64,000 nt of DNA, taken from positions 1 to 64,000 of the IMG/VR virus record IMGVR_UViG_3300042561_000402; one strand, 5' to 3'. Position numbers and translations under genes: made by a program. The notes below the pieces were generated by a model. The model was not told the origin of the DNA, searched no databases, and saw nothing but the letters and a program-made list of their open reading frames with translations. Below, piece after piece: positions 41,806 to 50,800 of this stretch (the first letter of the stretch is position 1; each line of letters starts with the position of its first letter). Origin of the DNA: a virus.

Positions 41806-42819
41806 TTATTGTTTGATCTTAATTTTACCGTCTTTCCCAATATAGGAGGTTCCAGACGGAAGTCGATCATATTGTTCCCTATTTGATGGAGAAGGAAAAA
41901 CTTCAGGAGCGTTTTCTCCGATAGCTGATTTGTAGCGCTCGCGCAATCCAGCAACCTTGGCTCTAGCGCTATCAGTATCATCAGCGCCCGAAAGCAAAAG
42001 CTCGTTCAACTCTCCGTATGCCTGCTGTAGGTCAAGATTAATTTTGTCCTTCGGGGTTTCTTCTTTTTTCTCTGCCGTAGCCTGCTTTTCTGCAAATTTA
42101 GTCGTTCCGATTTGCTTGCTTACGGCATTTTGATCAAAGCGAATAACTCCTGCTGGTGCATTGGCATCATAGTATTTTGATAATTTTTCTTCTGGAACCC
42201 CAGACTCCAATAGGGATTGCTGTGTTTTGAAAAACACCTCTTCATCTTTTTTCTGTTGCTCAGACTGTGTTACAAGAGAATTGTTATAAATCTCACTAGC
42301 CGCGCCATACTGGCCCCAAACCTTTTGAACGCCTTCATCAGTCGCTCCCAATGGGTTTTGGCCAAATAAGGTGGCTACGTTTTTTTGGTAATCAGGGGAT
42401 CGCGGATCAAGTTGGTTCAGTCCTCCAATAATAGCAGCGGCCTCCGAACGCTGTTGGGCTTGAAGTTTTTGCTCCGCCTCTTTAAGACCTCTATTGTAAT
42501 AAAATTCATCCTCTTGGAATTGCTGGTCGCGAGCTTGCATTTCAAATTGTTTTCTTTGGATGTCCATTTCCTGAAATGCTTTGGCCTCATCTATCTGGCG
42601 CTCGCGCTTTTTATCCCATTCCTCTTGCATACGAATGGCCCTACGGGAAGATCCTGTCGGCCTACCACCCCACTCTTCTGGAAATGATTCTGGAACCATT
42701 TGCTTGGATGGTGATTCGTTCATCCTTCGCTGTAATCCAGCGGCAAGTTCTACTGGCTCTGGAAGTCTTTGACCAGAATTCCAAGGGCCACCATTAATTG
42801 TTACTGGTTCTTCATCCAT
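41806..42819 (-). CDS. putative internal virion protein, coiled coil
   Basis: A 337-residue, charged and Gln-rich protein, with long helical stretches (KKRERQIDEAKAFQEMDIQR, then AEQKLQAQQRSEAAAIIGG) and a folded-looking C-terminal end (LPSGTSYIGKDGKIKIKQ). It lies directly upstream of the giant gene on the same strand (6-bp gap), as do the ejection proteins of podophages. A scaffold-like or core role is inference. Confidence 0.65.
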   Translation of the reverse strand: MDEEPVTINGGPWNSGQRLPEPVELAAGLQRRMNESPSKQMVPESFPEEWGGRPTGSSRRAIRMQEEWDKKRERQIDEAKAFQEMDIQRKQFEMQARDQQFQEDEFYYNRGLKEAEQKLQAQQRSEAAAIIGGLNQLDPRSPDYQKNVATLFGQNPLGATDEGVQKVWGQYGAASEIYNNSLVTQSEQQKKDEEVFFKTQQSLLESGVPEEKLSKYYDANAPAGVIRFDQNAVSKQIGTTKFAEKQATAEKKEETPKDKINLDLQQAYGELNELLLSGADDTDSARAKVAGLRERYKSAIGENAPEVFPSPSNREQYDRLPSGTSYIGKDGKIKIKQ

Positions 42820-42824
42820 AAAAA

Positions 42825-44054
42825 TTAAAGATATCTCGTTTGGTCAAATGGATTGCTTCTGTAAATCATGTTTACGCTCTCGCCGCCAAATGGCCCAACC
42901 GAATAATCTTGAGGATAATTTCTGCGAAGCCAATCATCTTTTGATTCTTCTGCACGGACACCAGAAGACGCAAAGGATGGCATGAATCCAGATGACATAA
43001 ATCCACCCAAGGGTTGGGGGCCACCAGAGGAAGCAAAACCAGAAGCCGTTCCAATACTTCGCACTGGAGAATATTCTCCCATTGATCCACGTTGAAATTG
43101 AAAACCAAATGCATTCATTGGTTCACGGCTCATTGGGTCACGCCCAGTCTGTGCCTGCTTCCAACGCTCTGTCTCAACCGAGGCTTGCGCTCCCGCCATA
43201 CCGCCACGTTGTGCCGCAGACTCCGCCAGCCCTTGACGGAATGCATATCCTCTTTGAATTGATTTTTCGTCAAATTCTTTTTGTTTTTGTGCAATATCTT
43301 GTCTAATTCCAGCACCAGCCTCTCTCATTTGAGCCAACAATGCCTGTTGTTGCTCTGGGGTGCGAGGCATGGTTCCAGCTTGTTCGGCATTTTGGCGGGC
43401 CAACGCCCGTTGTTCTACCTGTTGTGGTGTAAGATTTGTTGAGGCAAATCCATAAGGGCTGACAATTTGTTCAACTCTCCCACCCGCGCCCGTTTCAATA
43501 TTTCTGCTGAATCCCGCCGCCCCCACGTTGGGGGATGTTGGCAATGGATTGTTGGCGTTCATTGCTGCCCCACGGCTTTCAATATTGGCCGCTCTTTCTG
43601 GATTTGAGTAAAGCGTATTTGAAAGGCGGCTACCAAATGGTGAAAGTTGGCTACCAAATGGATTTCCAAAAGAAGCGGTAGGAAGCGTATATCTGTTAGC
43701 CATCCTTGTTGCGGCATCTTGTGTGTATTGAACGTTTGCCTGATTTTGAGTTGATGCAAAAGTTGTGCTTGGATTTGTTCTGGTGAATCCACCAGCAGGA
43801 GTGTCTTGACCAAAATCAAAACGCCTATCTACAGTATCTAAAGATGTGGAACTCGCACCTCCAAACGGAAATCGCGGAAGACCGCCTTGTTGTGAAAAAG
43901 ATGGAGCGCCCGCGCCCCTAAAATCCACTGCCCTCTCTCTATTGGTAAAAATAGAACCAGTATCAGCAATTGCCTGTCCGCGCATAGCAGCGGCATTTGC
44001 CCTGTTCATAACAGCTTCTGGAATTACAATTTCTTCTTCTTTACGAGGAGGCAT
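42825..44054 (-). CDS. putative structural or internal virion protein
   Basis: A 409-residue protein, rich in Gln, Ala, Ser, Gly and Phe and low in hydrophobic core, for example FSQQGGLPRFPFGGASSTSL and then long Gln/Ala helices. The C-terminus ends with NMIYRSNPFDQTRYL. It lies between a connector-like gene and another internal virion candidate. No family was recognised; a virion role is inferred from context. Confidence 0.6.
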   Translation of the reverse strand: MPPRKEEEIVIPEAVMNRANAAAMRGQAIADTGSIFTNRERAVDFRGAGAPSFSQQGGLPRFPFGGASSTSLDTVDRRFDFGQDTPAGGFTRTNPSTTFASTQNQANVQYTQDAATRMANRYTLPTASFGNPFGSQLSPFGSRLSNTLYSNPERAANIESRGAAMNANNPLPTSPNVGAAGFSRNIETGAGGRVEQIVSPYGFASTNLTPQQVEQRALARQNAEQAGTMPRTPEQQQALLAQMREAGAGIRQDIAQKQKEFDEKSIQRGYAFRQGLAESAAQRGGMAGAQASVETERWKQAQTGRDPMSREPMNAFGFQFQRGSMGEYSPVRSIGTASGFASSGGPQPLGGFMSSGFMPSFASSGVRAEESKDDWLRRNYPQDYSVGPFGGESVNMIYRSNPFDQTRYL

Positions 44055-44055
44055 A

Positions 44056-45030
44056 TTAAGTCATGTTTACAAGTCGGCGGGTAAGCCAAGGAGCGATTTG
44101 CATAACCCCTTCTTGCCCTGAGTTATACTCTTTTAGTTCGGCGTTGAGAAGTAAAATTGCTCTGTCCATGTAATATTGTCCGCGCTCGACATCGGCTTTT
44201 TCTTCGGCGTTCAGAGCCATGAGGCCAAGCTTGATGGCTTCCAGTGAGTCAGGATAAAGCGGATCATTGTCGCTGATAGCCCAACAATGCTTGCGCTTAA
44301 AGATGCCTTGTGCGGCGTCCCAATTACGATCCACCAGATAGCGGCGGTAGCTTATAACCCGCTCGCCTGCCTCATACTTCGCCAAGGTGGTCGCCCCAGC
44401 CGATACGGATACAACGCCCGTGGTAGGGGTTTTCTCAACAGAATAGATCTCCGCAAATGTCTGGGTTGTGGTTTGGGTTCCATCTCCAAGGTCAAGACGA
44501 ATTCCCTCCACTCGTTCTCCATCCACTGTAGAATAAATTTTATTCCCATTTGAGTCCTTTCCGCGAATCCAGATGTAGCTTCCAGCACACTCTGTTTCGC
44601 TGCTTGATAGGGTAAGTTGGGAAGGTGTCTCAATGTCCCGAAATGTAACAAACCCCTCGCCCATATCTTGAATCGGGCCAAAGTATTTCTCATCCGATTT
44701 GCGGATGCCGCGCCCTTGAGGAAGATACTGATACCACTCGCTCTGGACTGCGGATGTCTTGTAACCCGCCTTACCCGCCCGAATACAGGTCTCCAGATGG
44801 CGAGGAAGGGTAATAAACTTGTTGTCGTTGGTGTCCTCATAAGCAGTAATGGCGGCTTGGGCCAAAGTGCCCACCCATTTACCCTCTGAAATTACACGCT
44901 CACAAAAGCGATTAATGTTGTTACGAAGCTCGGCTTGCGCGTCAAACCCTTCCAGATCAGGAGGATCGGGCTGTGGAACGACAGATGTTGGTAGCCGCTC
45001 AACGGCCAATCCTAGTGTAAGGCTCGACAT
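44056..45030 (-). CDS. putative head-tail connector or tail protein
   Basis: I use the ATG at 45030 (MSSLTLGLAVERLPTSVV), since a start at 45129 would overlap the upstream gene. The 324-residue protein has helical ends and a beta-rich centre (YIWIRGKDSNGNKIYSTV, VSVSAGATTLAKYEAGER). Size and place, upstream of the internal-protein genes, fit a tail-tube or adaptor protein of a short-tailed phage, but I could not match a named family. Confidence 0.6.
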   Translation of the reverse strand: MSSLTLGLAVERLPTSVVPQPDPPDLEGFDAQAELRNNINRFCERVISEGKWVGTLAQAAITAYEDTNDNKFITLPRHLETCIRAGKAGYKTSAVQSEWYQYLPQGRGIRKSDEKYFGPIQDMGEGFVTFRDIETPSQLTLSSSETECAGSYIWIRGKDSNGNKIYSTVDGERVEGIRLDLGDGTQTTTQTFAEIYSVEKTPTTGVVSVSAGATTLAKYEAGERVISYRRYLVDRNWDAAQGIFKRKHCWAISDNDPLYPDSLEAIKLGLMALNAEEKADVERGQYYMDRAILLLNAELKEYNSGQEGVMQIAPWLTRRLVNMT

Positions 45031-45076
45031 ATTCGGCGCAAAACTACCACCTTCGCATGAGAAGGTCAATAGCAGA

Positions 45077-45304
45077 TTACAGCCCGTCCCAAAGATCCCC
45101 CTGACCGAACTTATCCAGATACTCTCCAAAGGTAATTAGCTGCTCTTCGTTATAGATATAGTCGAATAGATGGTCTCGGAGTCGATCTTCGCTATCTAAT
45201 CCAAGCTCAAAGCATAAGGACTCAAAGTAAGAGTCCTGAACCCGCGAGAGTTCGTTGATGAAGTCTTTAACTTTAAAGATGCTATCGTCTGGATGTGGTT
45301 TCAT
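45077..45304 (-). CDS. small acidic hypothetical protein
   Basis: A 75-residue acidic helical protein (FELGLDSEDRLRDHLFDYIY) ending GDLWDGL. Its start overlaps the upstream basic gene's stop by 4 bp. Function unknown; it may pair with one of the basic neighbours. Confidence 0.55.
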   Translation of the reverse strand: MKPHPDDSIFKVKDFINELSRVQDSYFESLCFELGLDSEDRLRDHLFDYIYNEEQLITFGEYLDKFGQGDLWDGL

Positions 45305-45438
45305 TTCTCTTTAAATCCACCCTTCTTTAACTTCATCTTCTTGTAGACCTTGGGATCAATCGTGGATTTGGATTTCGGGCGGCTGGTGCCAGATTTCTTC
45401 CTTGCGTTGATATTATCGTATAGTCCTCGTTTTTTCAT
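45301..45438 (-). CDS. 45-residue basic protein
   Basis: From the ATG at 45438, the protein starts MKKRGLYDNINARKKSGTSR and ends KLKKGGFKEK. Small, extremely basic proteins with the KKRGLYDNI opening occur in many phage genomes without known role. A longer reading to 45594 is a shadow of the upstream gene. It may bind DNA. Confidence 0.6.
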   Translation of the reverse strand: MKKRGLYDNINARKKSGTSRPKSKSTIDPKVYKKMKLKKGGFKEK

Positions 45439-45442
45439 AGTA

Positions 45443-45679
45443 TTATTTTCCTTTCTTAACTGATTTACTTCCGCTACAGCCCCACTTCTTGCGGGAAAGT
45501 TTGTTCGGTGAATTTGGGTCGCTCCGCCAATCTCCCTTGATCTTGTTGCTGCGGGCACAGTAGGCATCGGCGCGGGGGCTACCGATGGGGCCAATCTTGC
45601 TGCCCTTCTCTCCGTATTTCACAGTTTTTTTACGCCCCGTTTCGGGGTTGGTTACAGTTTTGCTGAATTTCTTTTTCAT
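45443..45679 (-). CDS. basic phage protein (SRKKW type)
   Basis: From the ATG at 45679 the 78-residue protein shows a pattern seen in many phages: KTVTNPETGRKKTVKYGEKG, ADAYCARS, then DPNSPNKLSRKKWGC. It is strongly basic and likely binds nucleic acid; the family is uncharacterised. Its start overlaps the stop of the nuclease gene. Confidence 0.65.
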   Translation of the reverse strand: MKKKFSKTVTNPETGRKKTVKYGEKGSKIGPIGSPRADAYCARSNKIKGDWRSDPNSPNKLSRKKWGCSGSKSVKKGK

Positions 45680-46542
45680 TTTTTTAAGTTTCTCCAGTAG
45701 TTGCAATGGCCTCTAACACGGCAGTAGTCCGCGCAACGTTTATCTTCCCCAAGCCGTTCCTCAACAACACCTCCGATACTCTTGGCGTGAGACTCAGCCT
45801 GTAGTCGGTCTTCGTAAGTCCCATTGTTAACCGCTCGCTTTGCTCCCTTTTTTGGTAGGACGGCATAGAGGTCTGGGACGCGCCAACGTTCGGATTCGGT
45901 GCAGATCGGTATCTGGTCATCGGGAAGGTCTTTTGCTTGTTGGTGGAGATTAATCCGACTTTTGATATATGCAAATGTTTCTTCGGGCTTCCATGGATCT
46001 AACTTAATTTCCACAATAGCGCACTTGGGGTAATCAGCTTTGATTTTGGAGTCGCGCAACTTCCAGTCTTTCATTACAAGAATGATGGCCGCACGTTTTA
46101 CTGGATATCCATTGTGCCCAAGCAGGAGCGTGTTGATGGCGGCTTGTGCCGTCCAGTCAAACCTGTCATCGGACAAGGCTTTATAAACGCTACTGACCTT
46201 GTAGTCATAGAGGACTTGCTCTTGCCTGTCATAGAGATCGACCTGTCCACCAAGCTTCACGCCATCTACATCCATATAGAAGCGCTCTTCCGTAAGGTAG
46301 CGTTCAGGATTGCGTTTGGCAATCTGTTCAAGAACGTAGTGGTTGGCTGTGCCAAGCATTGTCCACACGCGATCCGAAGCGTCCTCGGTAATCTTATCTC
46401 CGTGGCGTTTCATCAACTCCCGAATCTTCGGAGGTTGAAAAAGACTTGTAGTAGTAATATCAGCCTCCCCCGCCGAATACGAAGACTCGCTAACGAGATC
46501 AACGAACGGCTGGGGGAGATTGAATGTATTAGTGACAGTCAC
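45676..46542 (-). CDS. PD-(D/E)XK nuclease (RecB/Cas4-like)
   Basis: The 288-residue protein has the PD-(D/E)XK core: GGQVDLYD with D102, followed after a hairpin by VLYDYKVSS with D116 and K118, and the Gln-containing helix WTAQAAINTLLL. Three or four Cys at the C-terminus (RCADYCRVRGHC) may form an iron-sulfur or zinc site as in Cas4-like exonucleases. The start is a GTG at 46542 overlapping the upstream TAG. It may process phage ends or degrade host DNA. Confidence 0.75.
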   Translation of the reverse strand: MTVTNTFNLPQPFVDLVSESSYSAGEADITTTSLFQPPKIRELMKRHGDKITEDASDRVWTMLGTANHYVLEQIAKRNPERYLTEERFYMDVDGVKLGGQVDLYDRQEQVLYDYKVSSVYKALSDDRFDWTAQAAINTLLLGHNGYPVKRAAIILVMKDWKLRDSKIKADYPKCAIVEIKLDPWKPEETFAYIKSRINLHQQAKDLPDDQIPICTESERWRVPDLYAVLPKKGAKRAVNNGTYEDRLQAESHAKSIGGVVEERLGEDKRCADYCRVRGHCNYWRNLKK

Positions 46543-46703
46543 TAGCGTTTCTTTTTCTTCTTGCTCATGCCAGCCTCGCTGAGTGCGATAGCAATGGCTT
46601 GTTTAGGATTCTTGACCTTCTGGCCAGAACTGCTTTTGAGTTTACCGCTGCCATACTCGCGCATGACCTTACTGATCTTTTTTTCTCCTTTGGATTTTTT
46701 CAT
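46542..46703 (-). CDS. DUF6496 small protein
   Basis: A 53-residue basic protein from ATG 46703. It contains the hallmark of DUF6496: ISKVMREYGSGKLKSSSG and KNPKQAIAIALSEAGMSK. The family is common in phages and bacteria and has no known role. It ends in a Lys run and its TAG overlaps the GTG of the nuclease gene. Confidence 0.75.
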   Translation of the reverse strand: MKKSKGEKKISKVMREYGSGKLKSSSGQKVKNPKQAIAIALSEAGMSKKKKKR

Positions 46704-46706
46704 ATA

Positions 46707-46961
46707 TTATGCTGCTATTAGTTGGTTGTTGTTTGACTTCGGCGTTTGGACGCCCAAGAGTTTGCAGAGGTATCGGATGTGGAAGCACTCTTTGCGGAAT
46801 TGATAGCCTGAACAAGTGCAGGAACACCCTGTGATATCCCCGATTTCATCGGTAGCGAATTCCACCATGTAGTAGTCTTCGCGATTCGTCCGACTTTGAA
46901 CGAGGAACGATCCCTTATCATGCGACAGAATTTCGATGCCGCGCTCTCGCTCATCAGTCAT
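46707..46961 (-). CDS. SWIM zinc-finger protein
   Basis: The 84-residue protein has the SWIM pattern C-x-C-x(n)-C-x-H: C46-S-C48 (with C50) and C59-F-H61 in GCSCTCSGYQFRKECFHI. SWIM fingers bind DNA or proteins. It overlaps the OB-like gene upstream by 8 bp, suggesting a shared role in DNA transactions. Confidence 0.75.
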   Translation of the reverse strand: MTDERERGIEILSHDKGSFLVQSRTNREDYYMVEFATDEIGDITGCSCTCSGYQFRKECFHIRYLCKLLGVQTPKSNNNQLIAA

Positions 46962-47610
46962 TCGCTTGTGGATTTTTCAGGGATTCGGCCTTGCTCGCCC
47001 CGAAGCCAAGTTGTTCGGGGGTGTATGCTGTGATGGGCATGGCCGAAATATGGCCTTGGCGATCTGCCTGAATGAAGAGGGTGGTTGCGATTCCCTGACG
47101 ATGCTGTTCAGGAAGGTTCAACTCTACTGCGATATCATTGGCCTTCTTGACGCACAGACGCATCAGGTTTGCCGCCTGACAGAGGAATTGCTTGGCATCC
47201 TTGTCTGGGTGGGCTGGAGCCGTAACAACCTTTTCTGCGGGCTTCTGGGGCGATTGAGAGGTATTAATGGTGTTCCATGTAACGGGCTTCGATTGAGTGG
47301 GGGCCGCAGGCAGGCTTGAAGCAGGAACCCCAGCGGGCTGAATCTCCATGGAATCGGTCTTCTGCTTGGAGTTGCCAGAGGCAATCAGCACTACGGACTT
47401 ACCCACATATTGCTGGAACTTCGACGCAATGTCTTTGTTTTCAGTGAAATACACATGGGCCACGCCATCAACGATTAATTCGATAACGCACAATGAGTTG
47501 TTCTTCACCCACTTAGGGGGCGATTTAACGGCTACGAGTTTAGGCCCATTCTTGGCCAAGGTGAAGTGTGAGAGGATTGGTGCTTTTGGTTGGTTTGATT
47601 GATATGCCAT
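46954..47610 (-). CDS. possible OB-fold single-strand DNA-binding protein
   Basis: The 218-residue protein has an N-terminal strand-rich part (SLCVIELIVDGVAHVYFTEN, then YVGKSVVLIASGNSKQK) that could be an OB fold. A Pro/Ser/Thr linker follows, then a helical C-terminal part with ATTLFIQADRQGHIS. The layout recalls phage ssDNA-binding proteins, but no diagnostic motif or acidic tail is present. It is the first gene of its minus-strand unit. Confidence 0.5.
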   Translation of the reverse strand: MAYQSNQPKAPILSHFTLAKNGPKLVAVKSPPKWVKNNSLCVIELIVDGVAHVYFTENKDIASKFQQYVGKSVVLIASGNSKQKTDSMEIQPAGVPASSLPAAPTQSKPVTWNTINTSQSPQKPAEKVVTAPAHPDKDAKQFLCQAANLMRLCVKKANDIAVELNLPEQHRQGIATTLFIQADRQGHISAMPITAYTPEQLGFGASKAESLKNPQAND

Positions 47611-47657
47611 ATAAGTAGATGTTCGTTATATCCGACAGTCCAACTTGTCAAGCGTTC

Positions 47658-47694
47658 AAAAAAAAAGCGGGGCCGAGTTTTACCCCGACCCCGC
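47658..47694 (-). terminator. strong minus-strand intrinsic terminator
   Basis: On the minus strand, GCGGGG pairs with CCCCGC, extended by T-G and two C-G pairs (9 pairs in all) around a 10-nt loop, followed by nine T. It lies between two divergent genes, so it can only stop minus-strand transcription coming from the repeat-protein region, ahead of the gene at 47610. Confidence 0.75.
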
Positions 47695-47779
47695 CCCACA
47701 CACATGAAAACAGGAAGACGAATGCCTTCCAAGTGCGGAATTTAGCATAGATGATAATCCATGCAAGCGGAAAATGATC

Positions 47780-47808
47780 TTGCCGCCAAACTTGTTTTAA
47801 GGTAAGTT
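47780..47808 (+). promoter_or_regulatory. promoter candidate for the repeat protein operon
   Basis: TTGCCG (47780-47785) and TAAGTT (47803-47808) are 17 bp apart, 11 bp before the ATG. The -35 matches the TTGCC seen in the elements at 20487 and 22201. The leader would be only a few bases. Confidence 0.45.
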
Positions 47809-47819
47809 TTCTGGAATCT

Positions 47820-50800
47820 ATGGCAGAATTTCCTCCACGGGGCAAATCCGAGTACCCACCTTTAGGCAAGGCGTTTGTTGCCGAGTATCGCTATGGTGAT
47901 CGGGATTTTCCCGTTGTCCACATCAAAAAAGACCCAAGAGTCGATAATTACAAGGCTCCAGATGTTGGCGAGCCTTGTCCTGATAAGCGATTTCCAGACC
48001 ATGCCTTTATCCAAACCCTACCCACAAACTCTGACGAAAGAGTCTTGTGGGTCTATGAAAAACTGGATGGGCCGATTATCAGTGGAAAAATCCTTGATAA
48101 GGATGGGAATGTCGCCACCTTAACCCGTCAACCCGTTGTTTCGGGGAGCCCTGTAGATCAAGGGTTTAAGGTTCTTTCAAGTGCCATCAACCCCGAAAAC
48201 AAAGCATTTGGGACAAAGGAAACCGTCACAGTTGACGAGTTTCCCGTTCTTCGGGGCACCCAAATTGATCCCCGTTATGGGGTTGCCTTGGAATATACCA
48301 AAGAATTGGTGGACGCCGCAACTGCGGTTGGTGGGGTTGATGGTCTGGAATCTGTAGAGATCGAGCCCAAGGATCAGTGGCGGTCTTGGAAACTTACCAC
48401 AAAGCTCGCGCAACTTCCACAAGATCAGGTTTGGTATGGTTATCGCAAGGAGTCGCTTCCCGATGTTTTGGTTAATCTTTCAATCGTTGGCACGGAAACA
48501 TTTCAGCCTATTCCAACTTGGCGGGTTGCGCCCGACATGGCCCTTAAGGCTAGATTTACTAGGAAGTTTAGCATGGGGCCACCGCCAGACCCATCCCCAG
48601 CCCTTTCCCCTAAATACTGGGCGGAACCGTTTTATATTGCTGTAGAATATTTGCGAGAGTCTGCAAGTGAATCCGAAACAACTTCAAGTTCAACATCTTC
48701 TGGTACAACTAGCTCCACCAATTCATCAACTCAAAGCTCTACTTCTAGCGGTACGCAGTCTGGAACCAATACTTCTACACAGACTTCCACTAATAGCTCA
48801 ACACAATCTTCTACAAGCAGTGGAACCCAAAGTTCTACCAATAGTTCTACCAGCAGTTCTACCAATAGCTCTACGCAATCCTCAACCAATAGTTCAACGC
48901 AAAGTTCTACGGGGTCTTCAACGTCAAGCTCCACAAACAGTGGAACACAAAGTTCTACCAGTAGTGGCACCCAGAGTTCCACTAATTCTTCCACATCCTC
49001 GTCTACTAATTCGTCTACATCGTCTTCCACATCTTCTAGTACAACTAGCTCGACCAATAGTTCCACGCAGTCGTCCACTGGATCTTCCACCTCTTCTTCT
49101 ACTAACTCGTCCACCCAATCTTCAACATCCAGCGGAACTACCAGTTCAACCAATTCATCAACATCATCTAGCACCTCTAGTGGAACCACTAGCTCTACAA
49201 ATTCTGGAACTAATAGCTCAACCAACAGTTCCACAAATTCCTCCACTTCTAGCTCTACAAATTCTGGCACAACCAGTTCCACTAACTCGTCCACGAATAG
49301 CTCTACATCATCATCAACAAATAGCTCCACAACTAGCTCAACCAACTCTTCCACCAACTCCTCTACCACCTCATCAACGAACAGCGGAACCAATAGTTCA
49401 ACTAACTCATCCACCAATAGCTCAACAACATCTTCGACTAATAGTTCTACACAGAGTTCCACCAACTCTTCTACTACATCTTCTACAAACAGTGGCACTG
49501 CCAGTTCTACAAATAGCGGAACACAGAGTTCGACATCCAGCGGAACAAACAGTGCTACAAATTCATCTACAAGCAGCGGAACTACCAGTGGGACATCGTC
49601 ATCAACAAGCAGTTCAACCAATTCATCCACCACATCCTCTACGAACAGTGGCACAACAAGCTCCACTAATAGTTCCACTAACAGTTCTACCACAAGCTCA
49701 ACCTCAAGCTCTACCAATTCTGGAACACAATCATCCACCAACTCCTCTACATCATCGTCCACCAATAGTGGAACCACAAGCTCCACTTCAGGCGGGACAA
49801 CATCATCAACCAACAGTGGAACGCAAAGCTCCACAACATCTGGAACAAATGAATCAACTAGCAACTCTGAAGGTAATGGATCAGACTCGTCAGCAGAATC
49901 AAATCAAGGAGCAGTAACACTAGATGACCCAAATACGAACAGGGTTCAATTTTTTGAATCAACAGTAATTGGAAGCTCCACAACCTCTGGAACAAATTCT
50001 GGAACATCAAGCTCCACTAACAGTGGAACCCAAAGCTCAACCTCAAGTGGAACATCGTCATCAACCAATAGCGGCACTCAAAGTTCAACATCTTCTGGTA
50101 CAACAAGTTCCACTAACTCGGGAACACAATCGTCCACATCAAGCGGGACAAGCACTTCTACATCTTCTGGTACGCAATCATCCACTAATAGCGGAACGTC
50201 ATCGTCTACATCAAGTGGAACCAACAGTTCTACATCAAGCTCTACAACATCTTCCACAACAAGCTCTACGTCCTCTGGAACCACCAGTTCCACCAATAGC
50301 TCTACATCTAGCTCGACTAATAGTGGAACAACGTCTTCAACTAATAGTGGTACGTCAAGTTCAACCTCTAGCTCTACCTCCTCCTCGACCAATAGCGGAA
50401 CAACCAGTGGAACAACTTCTTCAACATCTTCTGGAACAACATCGTCAACCAATAGCGGAACTAGCAGTGGCACAACTAGCTCTACCTCTTCAGGAACCAG
50501 TACTTCAACTAACTCTGGCACCACCTCGTCTACAGCATCTTCAACAAGTTCGGGTACAACATCATCTACTAATAGCGGAACATCATCTTCAACACAGAGT
50601 TCAACATCTTCGGGCACCACATCTTCTACTAATAGTGGAACCACAAGCTCCACCAATTCGTCTACACAGTCTTCGACGGCCAGCGGTACATCTAGCTCTA
50701 CAAATAGTTCCACTTCAAGCTCCACTGGTTCTGGAACACAAAGCTCCACTTCAAGCTCCACCTCTAGCTCAACTGGTTCTGGAACACAGTCATCCACAAG

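Noticed and set aside
48731-49864. 377-residue minus-strand frame (and others up to 51256) rich in Val, Glu, Asp and Leu
   Set aside because: It is the exact antisense of the 12-bp repeats, which lack stops in all frames; composition is purely a mirror of Ser/Thr codons, and no ribosome-binding site or neighbour supports it.
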